From Hymenoscyphus infarciens (Eukaryota; Ascomycota; Leotiomycetes; Helotiales; Helotiaceae), in assembly GCA_001414345.1 (NCBI GenBank), contig LLCB01000094.1, positions 62,001 to 126,000 of the forward strand: a stretch of 64,000 bases of DNA, given 5' to 3'. Shown one piece after another: positions 43,823 to 55,405 of this stretch. The position numbers and the translations under genes were made by a program. Numbering within the stretch: the first letter of the stretch is position 1; the number at the start of each line of letters is the position of its first letter. The notes under the pieces were generated by a model. The model worked only from the letters and a program-made list of their open reading frames with translations, was not told the DNA's origin and searched no databases.

Positions 43823-46519
43823 ATGTTCTTCAGACTTGTCGTTGTCGCAACACCTTGCATCTCTATTCTACTTTCGAGTAGTGTAGAGGCAGTCGCTATC
43901 ACAAGTGCAAGCAGTTTTTCCTCTACCGTCGCTCGAAATGTAACCTCTACGATTTCAAGTTCCAGCACTAATGTTCCCACGAATACGACCTCTCTTTACA
44001 CCCATCCCAACTCAACTGTTTTCTCAAGCACTTTAGTCACTCCATCTCCTACTCGAAAGAATACTACGGCATCTCAAACTGGCTGGTACACTTTTACGAA
44101 CAATACGGCCAACGCCGGGACACCCACTCCCGAACCAGCTGTTCTTTCACCAGCTACTCCTCCTGGGCTTGATCGGCATGATCCTGTTGTTCTTCAACCA
44201 AGCACTTCCGTTTCCTTGTTTTATCAAAGTCCAGCACCAGCAAATTCCTCCGGTAAGTTAAATTCAAAACCAATAACAGTCGTTCAAGTACATTGTGCTA
44301 GTAGGTCTTGGAAAATCAATCATAGAACATGGTCATTTTCCTAAGCTTGTTCGCGCAATAGAACCCCGTGGCTTTCTCCATCCATTGATATCTTTTTGCT
44401 CCTGGAGTTTGGCTGACATTGGGGTCTCTAGATGTTGCAGTGGCTTCAGTTGCCATTCCCCAAATGGCGTACCCAGCCGTGGTGCTTGATCATTCTGCCT
44501 TAGTCACCGATGTTGACTGCGATCCAAACACCCTTCGAATGAAGTTCCTTCACAGCAACGCCCTAGGAGCTGCAAAAGCATCATGGTCATCCCTGCCGAA
44601 GTTTGTGATGACCACTTTTCACGGTAACTGTGGTCAAGCAAGTCAGACCGGGGAGCGAGATTATCTTCTCGTTCATGGAGTTGAATTTGACGACGATGAT
44701 GTTTCAGCCACGGCTAAAATTTCCCATATCGGGATGGTAGAAGCTGTTGGTGAACAGAACCCAGTTACTGTTGATATGGGAACATACACACCTGGATCTG
44801 TTGATGGAAAAGTTGGATTTGATTCAACAAATGCACCACCTGTTCATTCAAATACAACTATTAAATCCAATAGCACGTCTAACGCCACATTATCAACTTC
44901 CGATTTTGATATTGCCCTCGATGATGCAATTGGGTATACCAGCATCTCAAATTCTACCATCCTCAAACGATTCGTCGGTCTGGAACCTCATGCCAAGCTA
45001 GCAATCCGCAGTTGGTGTCATATTTGCGACAAAGTTGTAAAAGCTGTCAAAAAAGTGGTTCAAAAGTTCATCCCATCATGGACTTTGACACCCCTTGACA
45101 AGAACATTGACATCGATATCGGAGGAGGAAACGTCGCAACACCATGGGGTAAAAAAGGATACAAACTCTACTCCAAATCATCCGGCTCAAATTACCTAAC
45201 CCTCTACTGCGTAGACTGCGGCGTCAACGGCGTAGTAAATGTCAAAGCAACAGTCACATTCAACCTCATCGGTATAATCTCATCCGGTAGTTTCAGCGCC
45301 AACGGCCATCTAGGAGCTGGTCTAGGTCTCGGCGTCGACGCAAACTACGCAGCTTCAATCCCAGCTTTCAACCAACCTCTCGTCGCTATTCCGCTCTCTC
45401 CATTTGCTATCCCAGGGCTCATCACAATAGGACCACATCTCGACCTAGCAGTAGGAGCCAACGCCTTCGTCTCAGCAAAAGGCCAAATCTATGCCGGAGC
45501 TCGTCTAAATTGGCCCACTATCCACGCAGAATTGAAACTATTCGGTGCTCCTAGTGCAAGTGGTTGGATTCCAACACTCACTCATGACTTCCAGGCTTCG
45601 GGGTCACTGCAATTAGGTGCCGATGCTTATGTGACTGTCAGTCTAGGATTTGGAGTCAGTCTTTTGAATGGGTTGAAGAATTATGGGGTGGCTCTTGTGG
45701 ATAAACCAGATCTCTATGTCAAGGGATCGAGTTCTGACCCTGCTTGTCATGGTCTCCAGATCACTGCTGGGTTCAAGAACGAAGTTTATGCTGATGTATT
45801 GGGGAGTCATCATGCGATCACTACCTGGAATGGACCATCGGCTGGGAAGTGCATCAGTATTAAGAAACGGGATGACATCCTGTCACTTCCAGCCCCTGAG
45901 CCTATTTCGAGAAAACGCACACCTAAGTTGAGAAGAGATGGATCGTCGATGCAGATTCAAACTCCGGAACATGATATCGGTATTCATTACGCTGACAACG
46001 GGAACTTATACGCTCTTCCGCAAGGAAACGATAGTTTGGTGGATATGACTACCGTTTCCTTCGCTACGAGTAATGGTTCTATATTCACTGGTGATGCAAG
46101 GAATCGTGTATTCCATGGGTATCAGGATACTCTCGAGAACCTTGGGATTTCGAGATTCCGACTTTCGTCGCCGGGTCATATTCCTAGGACGGCTTTGCAG
46201 ATGCATGTCTCCCCTCCCCCCCATTCCTATCTAAACTTCTTTTCTAACTGATAGGAATAGGACTTTACAAACTGCAACTATTGGGGATGACACCGGTATC
46301 CTTGTTGCTCTTGATGATGCACATAACGTATATTATCCTATTCTTTGCGAATTCGGGGAAGCGGATTTCCCGAGGTTATTTTTAGCTAAGGATTTGGAGA
46401 GTGGCGTGAAGAAGTTAAAGGATGAGGGAAATGTGGATACGATTACTGGGGTTACACCTGAGGATTGTGATTTTATACCTCTCCAGATGTTAGGGTACGG
46501 AACAGACATAAGCAGATAG
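43823..46519 (+). CDS. Large secreted Ser/Thr-rich protein, all-beta core
   Basis: 821-aa predicted extracellular protein; exons 43823-44252, 44432-46202 and 46255-46519. It starts with a signal peptide (MFFRLVVVATPCISILLSSS) and a heavily O- and N-glycosylatable Ser/Thr/Asn region to about residue 140. A conserved-looking domain follows (YPAVVLDHSALVTDVDC then VMTTFHGNCG), next a paired-Cys segment (SWCHICDKVV, YCVDCGVNG). Then comes a Gly/Ala-rich beta repeat region (GSFSANGHLGAGLGLGVD, GQIYAGARLNWPTIHAELK, SLQLGADAYVTVSLGFGVS). The C-terminus resembles a small beta domain with ADNGNLYALPQG. The layout is reminiscent of fungal DUF7029/DUF7223 secreted proteins, which is tentative. The last intron needs a GC donor (GCATGT at 46203). 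A cell-wall or adhesive role is only a guess. Confidence 0.78.
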
Positions 46520-46876
46520 AGCTATCACTTGTAAATCTTTACTCACAAATAGGTTTATTAGGCACTTCAAGAGGACTTTATACATAGGCACAAGATATCA
46601 CGTATTTTAAGAGTGTAAAACGCTCTAGGGAGCCTTGTATTCAGAAGCGAAAACACTGCTATATATACAAGGAAAATGAGGTGTCATGTGACCCCATTTC
46701 CGCGTGACAGAGTAGCAATAGAGTTCAAACAGTGTATCCTGAAATACTTTACTTAATTAACTAAAGCTTTCAACTACATAACAACAGACATAAACGAATA
46801 ACCTCATAAAACAAAGCAGAAAGTTACACGAACTCAAACCGCACTTCAACTGGAAAGTTACCTGAATCCAGCTAAG
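46520..46876. other. Intergenic, no supported gene
   Basis: About 360 bp AT-rich spacer between two plus-strand genes. Confidence 0.6.
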
Positions 46877-47750
46877 ATGTTAATTATCAGTTACCTCTGC
46901 TGTGCAGCAATATTCTCTCTTCTCTACATCAGACACCTCTTCTCGTTATCAACCACCTCTACCCTCCCCATCACCCTCCTCAGCCAGCAACATCCTTCAA
47001 ATAAACAAGGCAGCCTTACGTCTACAATCAAAAGGCATACACAAAGAAGTAGTCTTCCGCTTCCCTAGTACTATAGGTCGGATAGCTAATCCCACAAAAG
47101 TTCTTTTCAACTTCTTAGTGCATGTTTTCACAGCACTTGGAGCATCAGCAACGTTGATCCCACGGGACTTCATTTCAGCTTTTGCTGTGGTTTACTGTTC
47201 CCTTATCACAAACACGGAACTTGTTACGATCTCAATCTCAGCGAAGAAATTCACCCCTCATCACGCTATTATCTTCAGTATGATTATTGGTGGTCTTGTA
47301 TACAGTCTTGTGATCATTACGACTGTACGCAATTTTCTCCTTCTAAGATCACTAGAGAAATACAAAGACAAAGCCAACCCAGAGTTCTTTAAGCTATTTC
47401 CACTCTGCACAACCGGTGCTGGGGCGGAATTCCTTTTGCAAGCTAATACCCTCTGCATGGTGGAGTGTGAGTGGAAACTTCGTGAAGAGTTGAGTAATAT
47501 TGAAAAGGTCAGGCTCGGCCTTACTATCACTCTAGCAATTCTCGGCTTCTGGACTACGGTTTGTTTTATCCCTTGGTCAACTATTTGGTCCTATATTCCT
47601 TCTAGACAGCCACCAAAGGAACGTCAACAATCACAAGACCTCAAATATCCACCACCACCACCACCACCTGATTCCTGTCACTGGAACTTCACAAACACCG
47701 AGACAGAAGGAGAAGCTTTGGGACATGTTATTTCGACCATCTCAACCTGA
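46877..47750 (+). CDS. Multi-pass membrane protein, family unknown
   Basis: The long open frame (46884-47750) lacks a start codon, so a first exon at 46877-46901 (ATG...TGCT) spliced to 46984 is proposed, giving 263 aa in phase; the intron lacks a clear branch site. Four hydrophobic helices can be seen: FNFLVHVFTALGASATLIP, ISAFAVVYCSLITNTELV, IIFSMIIGGLVYSLVIITTV and LTITLAILGFWTTVCFIPW. After the last helix is a Pro-rich cytosolic tail with eight consecutive prolines (YPPPPPPPP...). I do not recognise the family. The short tail after the stop (47760-47860) keeps a similar Thr/Pro-rich composition, hinting that the stop or the frame may be young. Confidence 0.5.
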
Positions 47751-48289
47751 TTCCTTGCCACAACCGGTTACCGCGGCTGCCGCTACATCTACATCTACAC
47801 CAAAGACTGCTGCAACTGGAACTTCACAAGTACCAATACCCATGAACAAGCTTACAAAATGACCAAATAATACAGCTTCTGCCTTAACGGGATGCCCGGA
47901 GCAATAATTTTGCATCATCTCAGCATTTTGGTTTCGATTTGGTTTTGGTAGATTGACGGTATCCTATTTAGTTAAGTTTTCATTCTTGATTCTCCCAGGC
48001 AATTTTACGCGACAAGCTGGGATTTCTGGCCACCAATCAATAGAAAACGTGTGAGCGAAGTACTTGGCTAGGTTTCCATTTTTTTGATTACGACTTTGGG
48101 GGGAGGGGAATTGCTTAATGCAACCGAACCACTTGGCGGGCTTCACGCTTTTTGGATCATCATTTCCAGTAGGTTTGGGGGGAGTAAAACATAGGAGGAC
48201 ATTATCGACTCTGCTGGCAGGGTCTCTATCATTTTGAGAATCACCATTGTCGTTGGAGGTGTAGAAAGTAGGCTTTTTTTTACGGTGAA
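47751..48289. other. Intergenic, no supported gene
   Basis: About 540 bp; mixed composition, no supported frame. Confidence 0.55.
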
Positions 48290-49310
48290 CTTATAATAAA
48301 ACAAACTCACAACACAAAAATACTACCTGTTCCTTGCATATATTATATGATTAAGAGTAATTGCGACTTTTCTTCATATATTTGCTTATAATAATTCTCT
48401 CTAATTTAGAATTCTCTACTATCGCTCTTATTCAAGTTTATAGCTAGTAATATTTATTTCCTTCTCTTATATAAGTTTAAAACGTTTAAGTAGAGTTAAT
48501 CTCTCTAAGCTACTATGTCATCTATTACTAGAGATGATTAAATACTTGAATCCTCGTGTTTAAGTTAGAAGAATAACTACTATTAAAGAATATATTTACT
48601 TCTATAGAAAATCTTCAATCATTTATTATTTACTTATCTACGAGGCTAGTAGAGAGGTACTCTAGCGATCCTAATAGCTAACTATTTAGTAGTTTTATAC
48701 TTATCTTTACTTAAATAAACAAATCAGAAGCTTTTCAAAGTAAAACGTGAGTTAATTTATTCTTAACCGACTATCTAAAGAATTAAGACCTAGGATTTTT
48801 AAACGCTTAACTTTTACTAACTTTTCTAAGAATTTAAAACTAAAAAACTAAAAAAATATATTAAAAACTTAGCCTTTTATACTATAATAGTCTAGTTAAT
48901 TATTAATAGAACTAAGCTCTCTAGTTATAATACTAATTTAGATACTCTTTATACCTAACTATCTAGCTATAAAAAATAAACCTAAAAACCTAATATAAAT
49001 AGCTACGAAACTAACTTCTTTTAAAATCTTACTTCTCTCTTCCTTCTCTCTTCCTTCTCTCTTACTAGTAATTTAACACTTCTATAATCTAAATCTTTAA
49101 TAAAAAAAAACTTATAAAGAAAATAGAAGAGTATTTTCTGATACTATAAACTCCTTTTAATAATTTATAAACTTTAAAAGTATATAATAAGTACTATATA
49201 AGATAAAAGTGAATAAAAAGAATTTAGAGAAAACCAATTAAGAATGTCACCGTGGACGCTACTATATCGACGAGTTTGAATGAAAGAAATAATATAAGCG
49301 TGCTAGATAT
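48290..49310. repeat. AT-rich, CA/TG-poor island (RIP-like)
   Basis: Roughly 1 kb with very high A+T, dominated by TA, CT, AG and TTA steps and visibly short of CA and TG dinucleotides, the pattern left by repeat-induced point mutation. No ORF over 60 codons. Locally repeated CTTCTCTCTTC units occur near 49028-49062. Probably a mutated transposon remnant; its family cannot be recognised. Confidence 0.6.
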
Positions 49311-49313
49311 ACT

Positions 49314-49376
49314 AAAAAGTCGGAAACGACTAAATCGCAAATCGCAAATCGCAAACCGCAAATCGCAAATCGCAAG
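49314..49376 (+). repeat. (TCGCAAA)n tandem repeat, element-end copy 1
   Basis: AAAAGTCGGAAACGAC is followed by about six copies of TCGCAAA/TCGCAAG (49334-49376), then GTCAAAAAAGTC. An inverted, shorter relative lies at 61711-61762. Confidence 0.75.
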
Positions 49377-49836
49377 TCAAAAAAGTCATATAATCTAATA
49401 GCTGATCGCAAAAGGTATTAAATATTGATTGAAAACGTATTATAGCAAGAGATGTATGCGTAGCATAGTACCATAAAAGACCATAAAGATCGACCCTCAA
49501 CCCTGTAAGCCTCGCCAGTAGAGGATGATTCGGAGGGAGATTCGGGCACGGATATGTGTAGAAAGAATTAATTTCTCCATTAACATCTCTTATAGTCTAC
49601 CGGCATATATGTGTATACTCATAGTCCACCGGCATATATCTGTATACCATGACCCCGCTCGTCCACGTGGTGCACCGGCACCAAATTGCATGCCCAGCAT
49701 ACACGCTGCCCAAAGACGCAATCTATAAACCCCAAACGCCGGTGCAATCAATAAACAACCAACGGCTGGAGAGCAACAAGAATTATACAAAAGACAAAGT
49801 TTCCGTAATTCGTTCAGAGGTCTTCAACAGCACCCC

Positions 49837-50942
49837 CTAGACCTTACTCCTGAATAGACCCCCCCGCTTCTTAGGATACCCACTCGGCCCACTTCTCCCC
49901 GTCCTCCTACCCTTGATACACACCCCAAAGCACAGCAAAGCCGCAACCCCCATACACGCAACACTCGTCCAAGTAAGCGCCAAAAACTTGCCCCCCTTAT
50001 ACGCTTCGATCCCAACCTTGTCGCTAAACTTATTAATCGTCTTGGCCGCTTTCGTCTGCACGATGGTGACGGCGATGGAAGCGATCATCAGAGCGAGGAA
50101 AGAGAGCGAGGCGAGACAGATGTTGGCTGTTGCCAAGAGAGTACTGTCCGAGAAGAAGGCAGCGAGGGATAAGAGGATGACGAGCCCGGCGGCTGCGATA
50201 CCGATGGCGTAGAGGACGAAGGTGACGTTTAGGGCGGTGGAGAGGGCGTCGAGACCATCTTGGATGTCGTCGGGGAAGTTGAGTCTGCTGAGGTTGGTTT
50301 TGAGGGGGGAGGCCATGAGTTTCTGGTTTATGGGGCCGACGAGGTCGAAGTGGTCTTTTTTGGAATTAGTTTTGGGTCTTTGTTTTAAAAAGAAAGGGGA
50401 ACTTACACATCGCTGTTTGATTCGAGCATTTCGTTACGTTCTTGTTGGCTCCTTTGATGGTTGCGTTGGGTTTGAAGTCCCCTTCGCATGCATCCATCAG
50501 ATGGAGGGAGTAGAACTCCTTGATTCCCAACGTCTTGGTGACTTCTTCGGCGGCTTCGTTGAGGAGTTTGTTTGCTTCGGCTTGAATGTCGTCAACGGCT
50601 CCTCCGACTGCGGTGGAAATGTCATCTCCGATTCCTTGGAAAAATCCAGAGACGCCTCCTTTGGTAGCTGTGCTGGCGGCGGCACTACTAGTAGTTGTCG
50701 CTGACTTTTTGTCGTTGGCGAGCAGGTTTTTTCCGAGGCCAGTTGTGTTCACTGTTATGATGTGATATTCCTCTCTATAAAAAAAAGGGAAGAAGAGTCA
50801 GTTCCCAACGACTAGAATAGTCTAGAAGGCGAGAATTTGAGACTTACAAATAGCCGGGTTTCGAACCAGCGATGAGAGCGAGTATGGAAAGTATCAAGGC
50901 GACGATGGCCAGCACCATCGGAACGAGAGCGTAAAAACGCAT
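49837..50942 (-). CDS. SUR7/PalI-family membrane protein
   Basis: 326-aa four-helix cortical membrane protein on the minus strand; exons 50942-50848, 50774-50407 and 50354-49837, all in phase. Helix 1 is at the N-terminus (MRFYALVPMVLAIVALILSI then LALIAGSKPG). A long extracellular loop follows, with an alanine/threonine-rich stretch and the SUR7-like pair of cysteines around YSLHLMDACEGDF and KNVTKCSN. Next come helices 2-4: FVLYAIGIAAAGLVILLSL, ANICLASLSFLALMIASI and WTSVACMGVAALLCFGVCI, and a basic tail (KGRRTGRSGPSGYPKKRGG). Family members organise eisosome domains (Sur7) or take part in ambient pH signalling (PalI/Rim9); sequence alone does not separate these here. Confidence 0.87.
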
Positions 50943-51950
50943 TTTACAACGTGTGTAACTTGTTTCTGACAATAAGATTCTAGTTGTGGTTGAGTTCTGG
51001 AAGAGGTCTAGTGTAATAAACTGGGAAAAGATAACACTTTATAGAGGCAGTGTAACTTTGATTCTGACTTGATTCACAAAAGGCAAGGAGAGAACTGAAT
51101 GTACATATAGTCAAGCAAGAGTCAAAGAAAACGAAAACGCAGCCCAGCTTGAGCCAGGCCAGCCAGCCTCCCTCGACCAACGACATCATGTTACTCCACA
51201 ATAGAAATAGATCCAACCTGCAGACAAAGACAAAGAAAAAGGCCATCCCGTATCGCGGGTATTTGTCGAGCAGGGGCATTGATCAGGTTCTGGGATCCTC
51301 ATTGTCCTGTTTCCCCCAAGTTTGGCCCAATGTGGCAGGCACCGCCAACCCAATACACGATGGAGGATCGGATCAGATCTGTTGGGTGTGACTGGTCGAG
51401 GGGTGATTCATCTGATCCAATCCGACGATTTGAAGCCGATGATTGTTTAATTCGACCCCCGTTCTTTCTACGTCATGTCGCATGTCTTTCCTGACAGGGC
51501 AAATGGTTGGTGGAGAGTGAAGCATGTCAAAACAGGATCTGGAAGCGAGTTTCTTGCAGCGCGCGGGTCCAGGGCAGGGTTGGCGGGCAGGGCCCAGCTA
51601 GCACGACGAGCGCAAACAGTCTTCAACACCTGCAGTCCTCAACAGTCTCCACGGGCCCTGCGAATATATATACAACGTATATATATATATACATATACAT
51701 ATATATGCAAGAGTATTATTTTCAGGGTCGACGGCTTTTATCCCACCCCTATAATAGAATAGCTGGTGCTATGGCCTCATGCTTGTATGCACCTCATTAT
51801 GGATAGCAACCAGAGCCAACCGTTGGCGGTGAAAGAAAAAGGTGATACAATTCATGTACTGTACCTCGTAACATCGTACAAACCTCACCTAGAAGCGCGC
51901 TATGCGCTTGGGAGTCACCGAGAAGAAGCAGCGCTTCATCACTCAATGCT
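50943..51950. other. Intergenic, no supported gene
   Basis: About 1 kb. It holds an ATATAT/ACATAT microsatellite at about 51663-51707; no supported gene. Confidence 0.55.
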
Positions 51951-51982
51951 CTCTCCCTCTCTCTCTGTCTCTCCCTCTCTCC

Positions 51983-52074
<92 letters not shown>
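51951..52074. repeat. (CT)n microsatellite followed by 50-nt poly-C
   Basis: A CTCTCC/CT-rich microsatellite (51951-52023) passes directly into an uninterrupted run of 50 C at 52025-52074. On the minus strand this reads G50 then (GA)n, beginning three bases after the MET8 stop codon. Confidence 0.95.
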
Positions 52075-52076
<2 letters not shown>

Positions 52077-52077
52077 T

Positions 52078-52954
52078 CTATCCCCAGCCAACGCAGAAAC
52101 CGAATGACCCATCAAAACACCCATCAAAGCTTTCTCCCTCCATGGCCTTGAGACAGCCTAGCCGCGGCACTTGATCTGGCCCATAGAATCGTAGTAGTGC
52201 TTCCATATCTTCCTCATTCATTTCGCATAAGTCCTCCAGACTGTATGCGTCGCTGACTTTGATCATCCTGAATACGGTCAGTATGATATCTCAAAGACGA
52301 GCATTTCCCTTCTTACCAGGCCATTCTTTTTGGTCCCTCCTCCGGCTTAGGGGCAACCTTTCTCAACATCTGCCGTAACTTTCCAACTTTGGTAATTGCC
52401 TCTCCCACATTCTCTGGCAGATTCGCAGCAATCGACCGTCTCACGATGTTCGCCAATCTTGGACCTTTTCCATTCGTGCTAACCATGACCTGTAATGGCC
52501 CATCTCGATGCACACTTCCAAAGTAGAAATCGCATTCCGGAGGCACATCTGCGATATTGGCCGCTATTCTTCTCTCTTTACACAATTTCCATATCTGCGA
52601 AGAGGCTTCTGGGTCGTCGACCGCCGTCAAGACCATATCGACATGATCCAGGTCTGAAGGTTCGAACTTGCGATCAACATAATCGACTTGGCCCTTTTGT
52701 ATTCGATATGCCACTTCTGGATTGAGTCCTTCTCGGGGGGAAACTACCGTGACTTTTGCGTCGGCATTGAGAACATTGAGGATTCGACCAGCTGCGACCT
52801 ATTCCAGCACCAGTAGTTAGTGGCGGCTTCTTAAGTCAAGTAGTCACCACATTACCTCGCCGCCGCCCACGACCAGCACCCTCTTATTCCTAATCTGCCA
52901 GGCCAGAATCAGCGATCCTCCTCCTTGAATTTCAGGGAATTGCTCTTCACTCAT
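52078..52954 (-). CDS. MET8: Siroheme synthase: precorrin-2 dehydrogenase/ferrochelatase
   Basis: 256-aa bifunctional enzyme that oxidises precorrin-2 to sirohydrochlorin and inserts Fe2+ to make siroheme, the cofactor of sulfite and nitrite reductases. Exons on the minus strand: 52954-52856, 52798-52317 and 52267-52078, phases consistent. The Rossmann loop is RVLVVGGGEVAAGRILNVL, spanning the first intron. The Met8 core follows: VSPREGLNPEV, DMVLTAVDDPEASSQIW, AANIADVPPECDFYFGSV (conserved Asp after NxAD), LQVMVSTNGKGPRLANIVR and LRQMLRKVAP. The C-terminal helical domain (WMIKVSDAYSLEDLCEMNEE) is as in yeast Met8. The length is close to the yeast protein. It is divergent from PEP7/VAC1 across a 321-bp promoter. 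The last residues GFCVGWG abut the poly-C tract, so the native C-terminus could have been altered by tract changes. Confidence 0.92.
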
Positions 52955-53275
52955 TTTGTGTTGTGTGAGGGTGGTGAAAGAAAAGGGCGCAAAGTGTCAC
53001 CATGTGAATGGAAATGAATCATCGAGTCTTTTTCCGAGGAAGCACCAAGCAGCAACCCTGAGGTGGTAGACAGACACGATAAGCTTTCTTACCTTACTTT
53101 CTTATCGCGCCGCGCCGCTCGCAATCCTCGCAATAGTCAACCCGGACCGGACGCCTGACTAAGCCACTGGGCTGAGGAGGAAGTTGCTTGAAACGTTGGA
53201 CACCTTCACATCCACCTCGAGCAGGCGAGGGGCTCCAAGGCCAAAGTCGCAAACCCCCCCTCATAACCTCCCGCT
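52955..53275. promoter_or_regulatory. Bidirectional promoter MET8 / PEP7
   Basis: The 321 bp between two head-to-head start codons must contain both promoters. It has TTACTTTCTTATC and GATAAGC stretches (GATA-type motifs, about 53079-53106), potentially relevant because siroheme synthesis serves nitrite reductase, and a GC-rich CGCGCCGCGCCGC block at 53107-53119. Confidence 0.5.
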
Positions 53276-55405
53276 ATGTCTGGTCGAAAGCTGGGAGGCG
53301 GGAGGATATTAGGAAGTGCAAAGTCGCTGGCACCTCCCGCCCCTCCGGCGCATCGACGACAAGAATCCGACACCTTCTCCCCATCTGCGAGTACATTGTC
53401 CTTGAGTTCGAGGGATTCCACCATTTCCCCTCTGGCCACATCACCACTCCCCGAACATGGCCAGGATTTGATATCAGTGGCTTCTTTAGAGAATGGCGGG
53501 CCATCCAGAGTTGCGGCGACGAGCAGTAGGCTCACTTGCCCGATATGTAATGACGAAATGGTTTGTAGTCCTAGGCAGTATTGTAGAATTATGCTAACGT
53601 GGTTTTAGATGACTCTTTTGCAACTGAACAGGTACATGATTTCATTCATCTCCCATACCTCGCGCTAATTATATAGACATCTCGACGATGATCACCAGGA
53701 GCTGCCTGAAGTCCAACAAGACGAAGTGAAGAATTGGTTCGACAAGCAGGTCGTCAAGGCAAAGAAGTTCCAACCATTGGCAGTTATCAACCAGAAACTG
53801 AAGGGGCTGGACGTATTCGAATCGAACGAACCCCCACCTGCGCCCAGAGCCACGCCGAGCGCCCTCCCAGGCAACCGTTCCACCAGTTCAGAGATATACA
53901 GACCCGATCCTGATGAGGTAGTGGCCAGGACGCATTGGCAGAAGCCAGGATATAATGATGTGTGTACGGAACCTGCTTGTGGGAAGAGATTGGGGTCGGT
54001 CAATGGAAATGTGAATTGTAGGAAATGCGGACGCCTTTTCTGCGAAGATCATACCATGTACCAGATGAAACTTTCCAGATCAGCACAACACGAACCTGTA
54101 CGCGGATTCTGGTGTCGGACTTGTGAGACTTGTTTCAAGTCGAGAGAGGGGTATAATGACCATAATGGACTCTCGCGGGATCACACAAACGACTTTATGG
54201 CGATGCGAAGGAAGACTGTGGACAAGGCATATTTGGAGGTGTCGCGGTTGGAGAAACGACTTACGAAACTCACCCAGCTACTTGCGCACCCACCAGAAGA
54301 ATTGGCGAGCAATAATGGGGGAATTATGTCACTCGCAGGGCAGAAGAACCAACGAAAGATCCTGGAACAGTCGATTGTGACTTGGGAGGAGGATGCGAAA
54401 GTGCTAAAATGCCCTTTCTGTCAACAGCAATTTGGCTCGTGGTCATTCCGGCGGCATCATTGCAGACTGTGCGGTCGAGTTGTCTGTTCCGATCCACAAA
54501 CAGGATGCTCTTCCGAGATTGGTCTCAATGTGACGACTGGTAAGTTTCCATTTACAGCTTTTTACCTCATTAATTGACCGGGGACAGTGGCTGATGTTTT
54601 ATCAGAAAAAGCCGGAGATTTAAACATCGACGTCCGAATGTGTAAAGAATGCAAGCATACAGTTTTTAGCAAAAAAGACTTTGCAGCAGAAGTGTTACAC
54701 AAACCACCCGATCAACGATCATACGAGAACCTGGTTCAATTCGAGAAAGGCATTCGCTTGCTACTACCCACCTTCCAAAAACTCCTGTTTATTCTTCAGG
54801 ATCCCAATAAATCGCCTACCTCATTACAATTAGCGGAAGCATCGAAAACTCGAAAACGACTTATTGATAGTTTTGGAAAATACGACATGACTGCGAAAAG
54901 AATACGGGATTTGAAAAGTAAAAGCCAGACGCAGTTGAAGCTTCAGCGAGCCGTTTACCAACAAAGCGCAAACTTCCTCAGTCTGCATATGCTACCACTC
55001 AAACAATTACCCAAGATCCTCAAACATGCCTCCCCGCACGGTTCCAACGGGCTTCCAAGCAACGGCCGAAGTGCATTGTCGACGATCAAATATAATGATA
55101 TTGACACAGCGTCGCAAATTAGTGTCAGTAGTGTTGTGTCGGCGATGGAAGCCGAGGAGAAGGAATTGAGGGAACGATTAATTATTTTAGAAGAACAAAA
55201 GTTCTTCGTGAGCGAGATGATTGCAGATGCAAATAAAAGGAGGAAATTCGACGAGGCAACCAGTCTGCAGAGTAACATCCTCGATCTGAGTACGGAAATC
55301 GATTCTGTGAATGGGATGTTGTCCCAACTTGATTTTGCTGGGGCTTATGCGAGAGACCAGGCGAATGGGATAAGTTCAGGTGGTGCTTTGGGGCTTGGGA
55401 AATGA
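53276..55405 (+). CDS. PEP7: FYVE protein Pep7/Vac1 (rabenosyn-like)
   Basis: 662-aa endosomal tethering factor; exons 53276-53560, 53609-53631 (23 nt), 53677-54539 and 54588-55405, all in phase. An N-terminal disordered Ser/Pro region leads to a C2H2 finger (Cys88, Cys91, His104, His109) that is completed only after two introns. The middle has DEVKNWFDKQVVKAKKFQPL, a first zinc-binding cluster with CRKCGRLFCEDHT and CRTCETCFKSREGYNDH, and the main FYVE signature WSFRRHHCRLCGRVVC (R(R/K)HHCR) that binds phosphatidylinositol 3-phosphate. The C-terminal third is helical, with coiled coil EAEEKELRERLIILEEQKFF and a Rab-binding-like helical hairpin. Pep7/Vac1 joins PI3P, Rab5/Vps21 and the Sec1-type protein Vps45 in Golgi-to-endosome-to-vacuole sorting. 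The family identity is firm from domain order. Confidence 0.92.

Noticed and set aside
51902..52174. Long Ser-Leu/Pro frames at 51.9-52.2 kb
   Set aside because: Translation of the CT microsatellite and poly-C tract.
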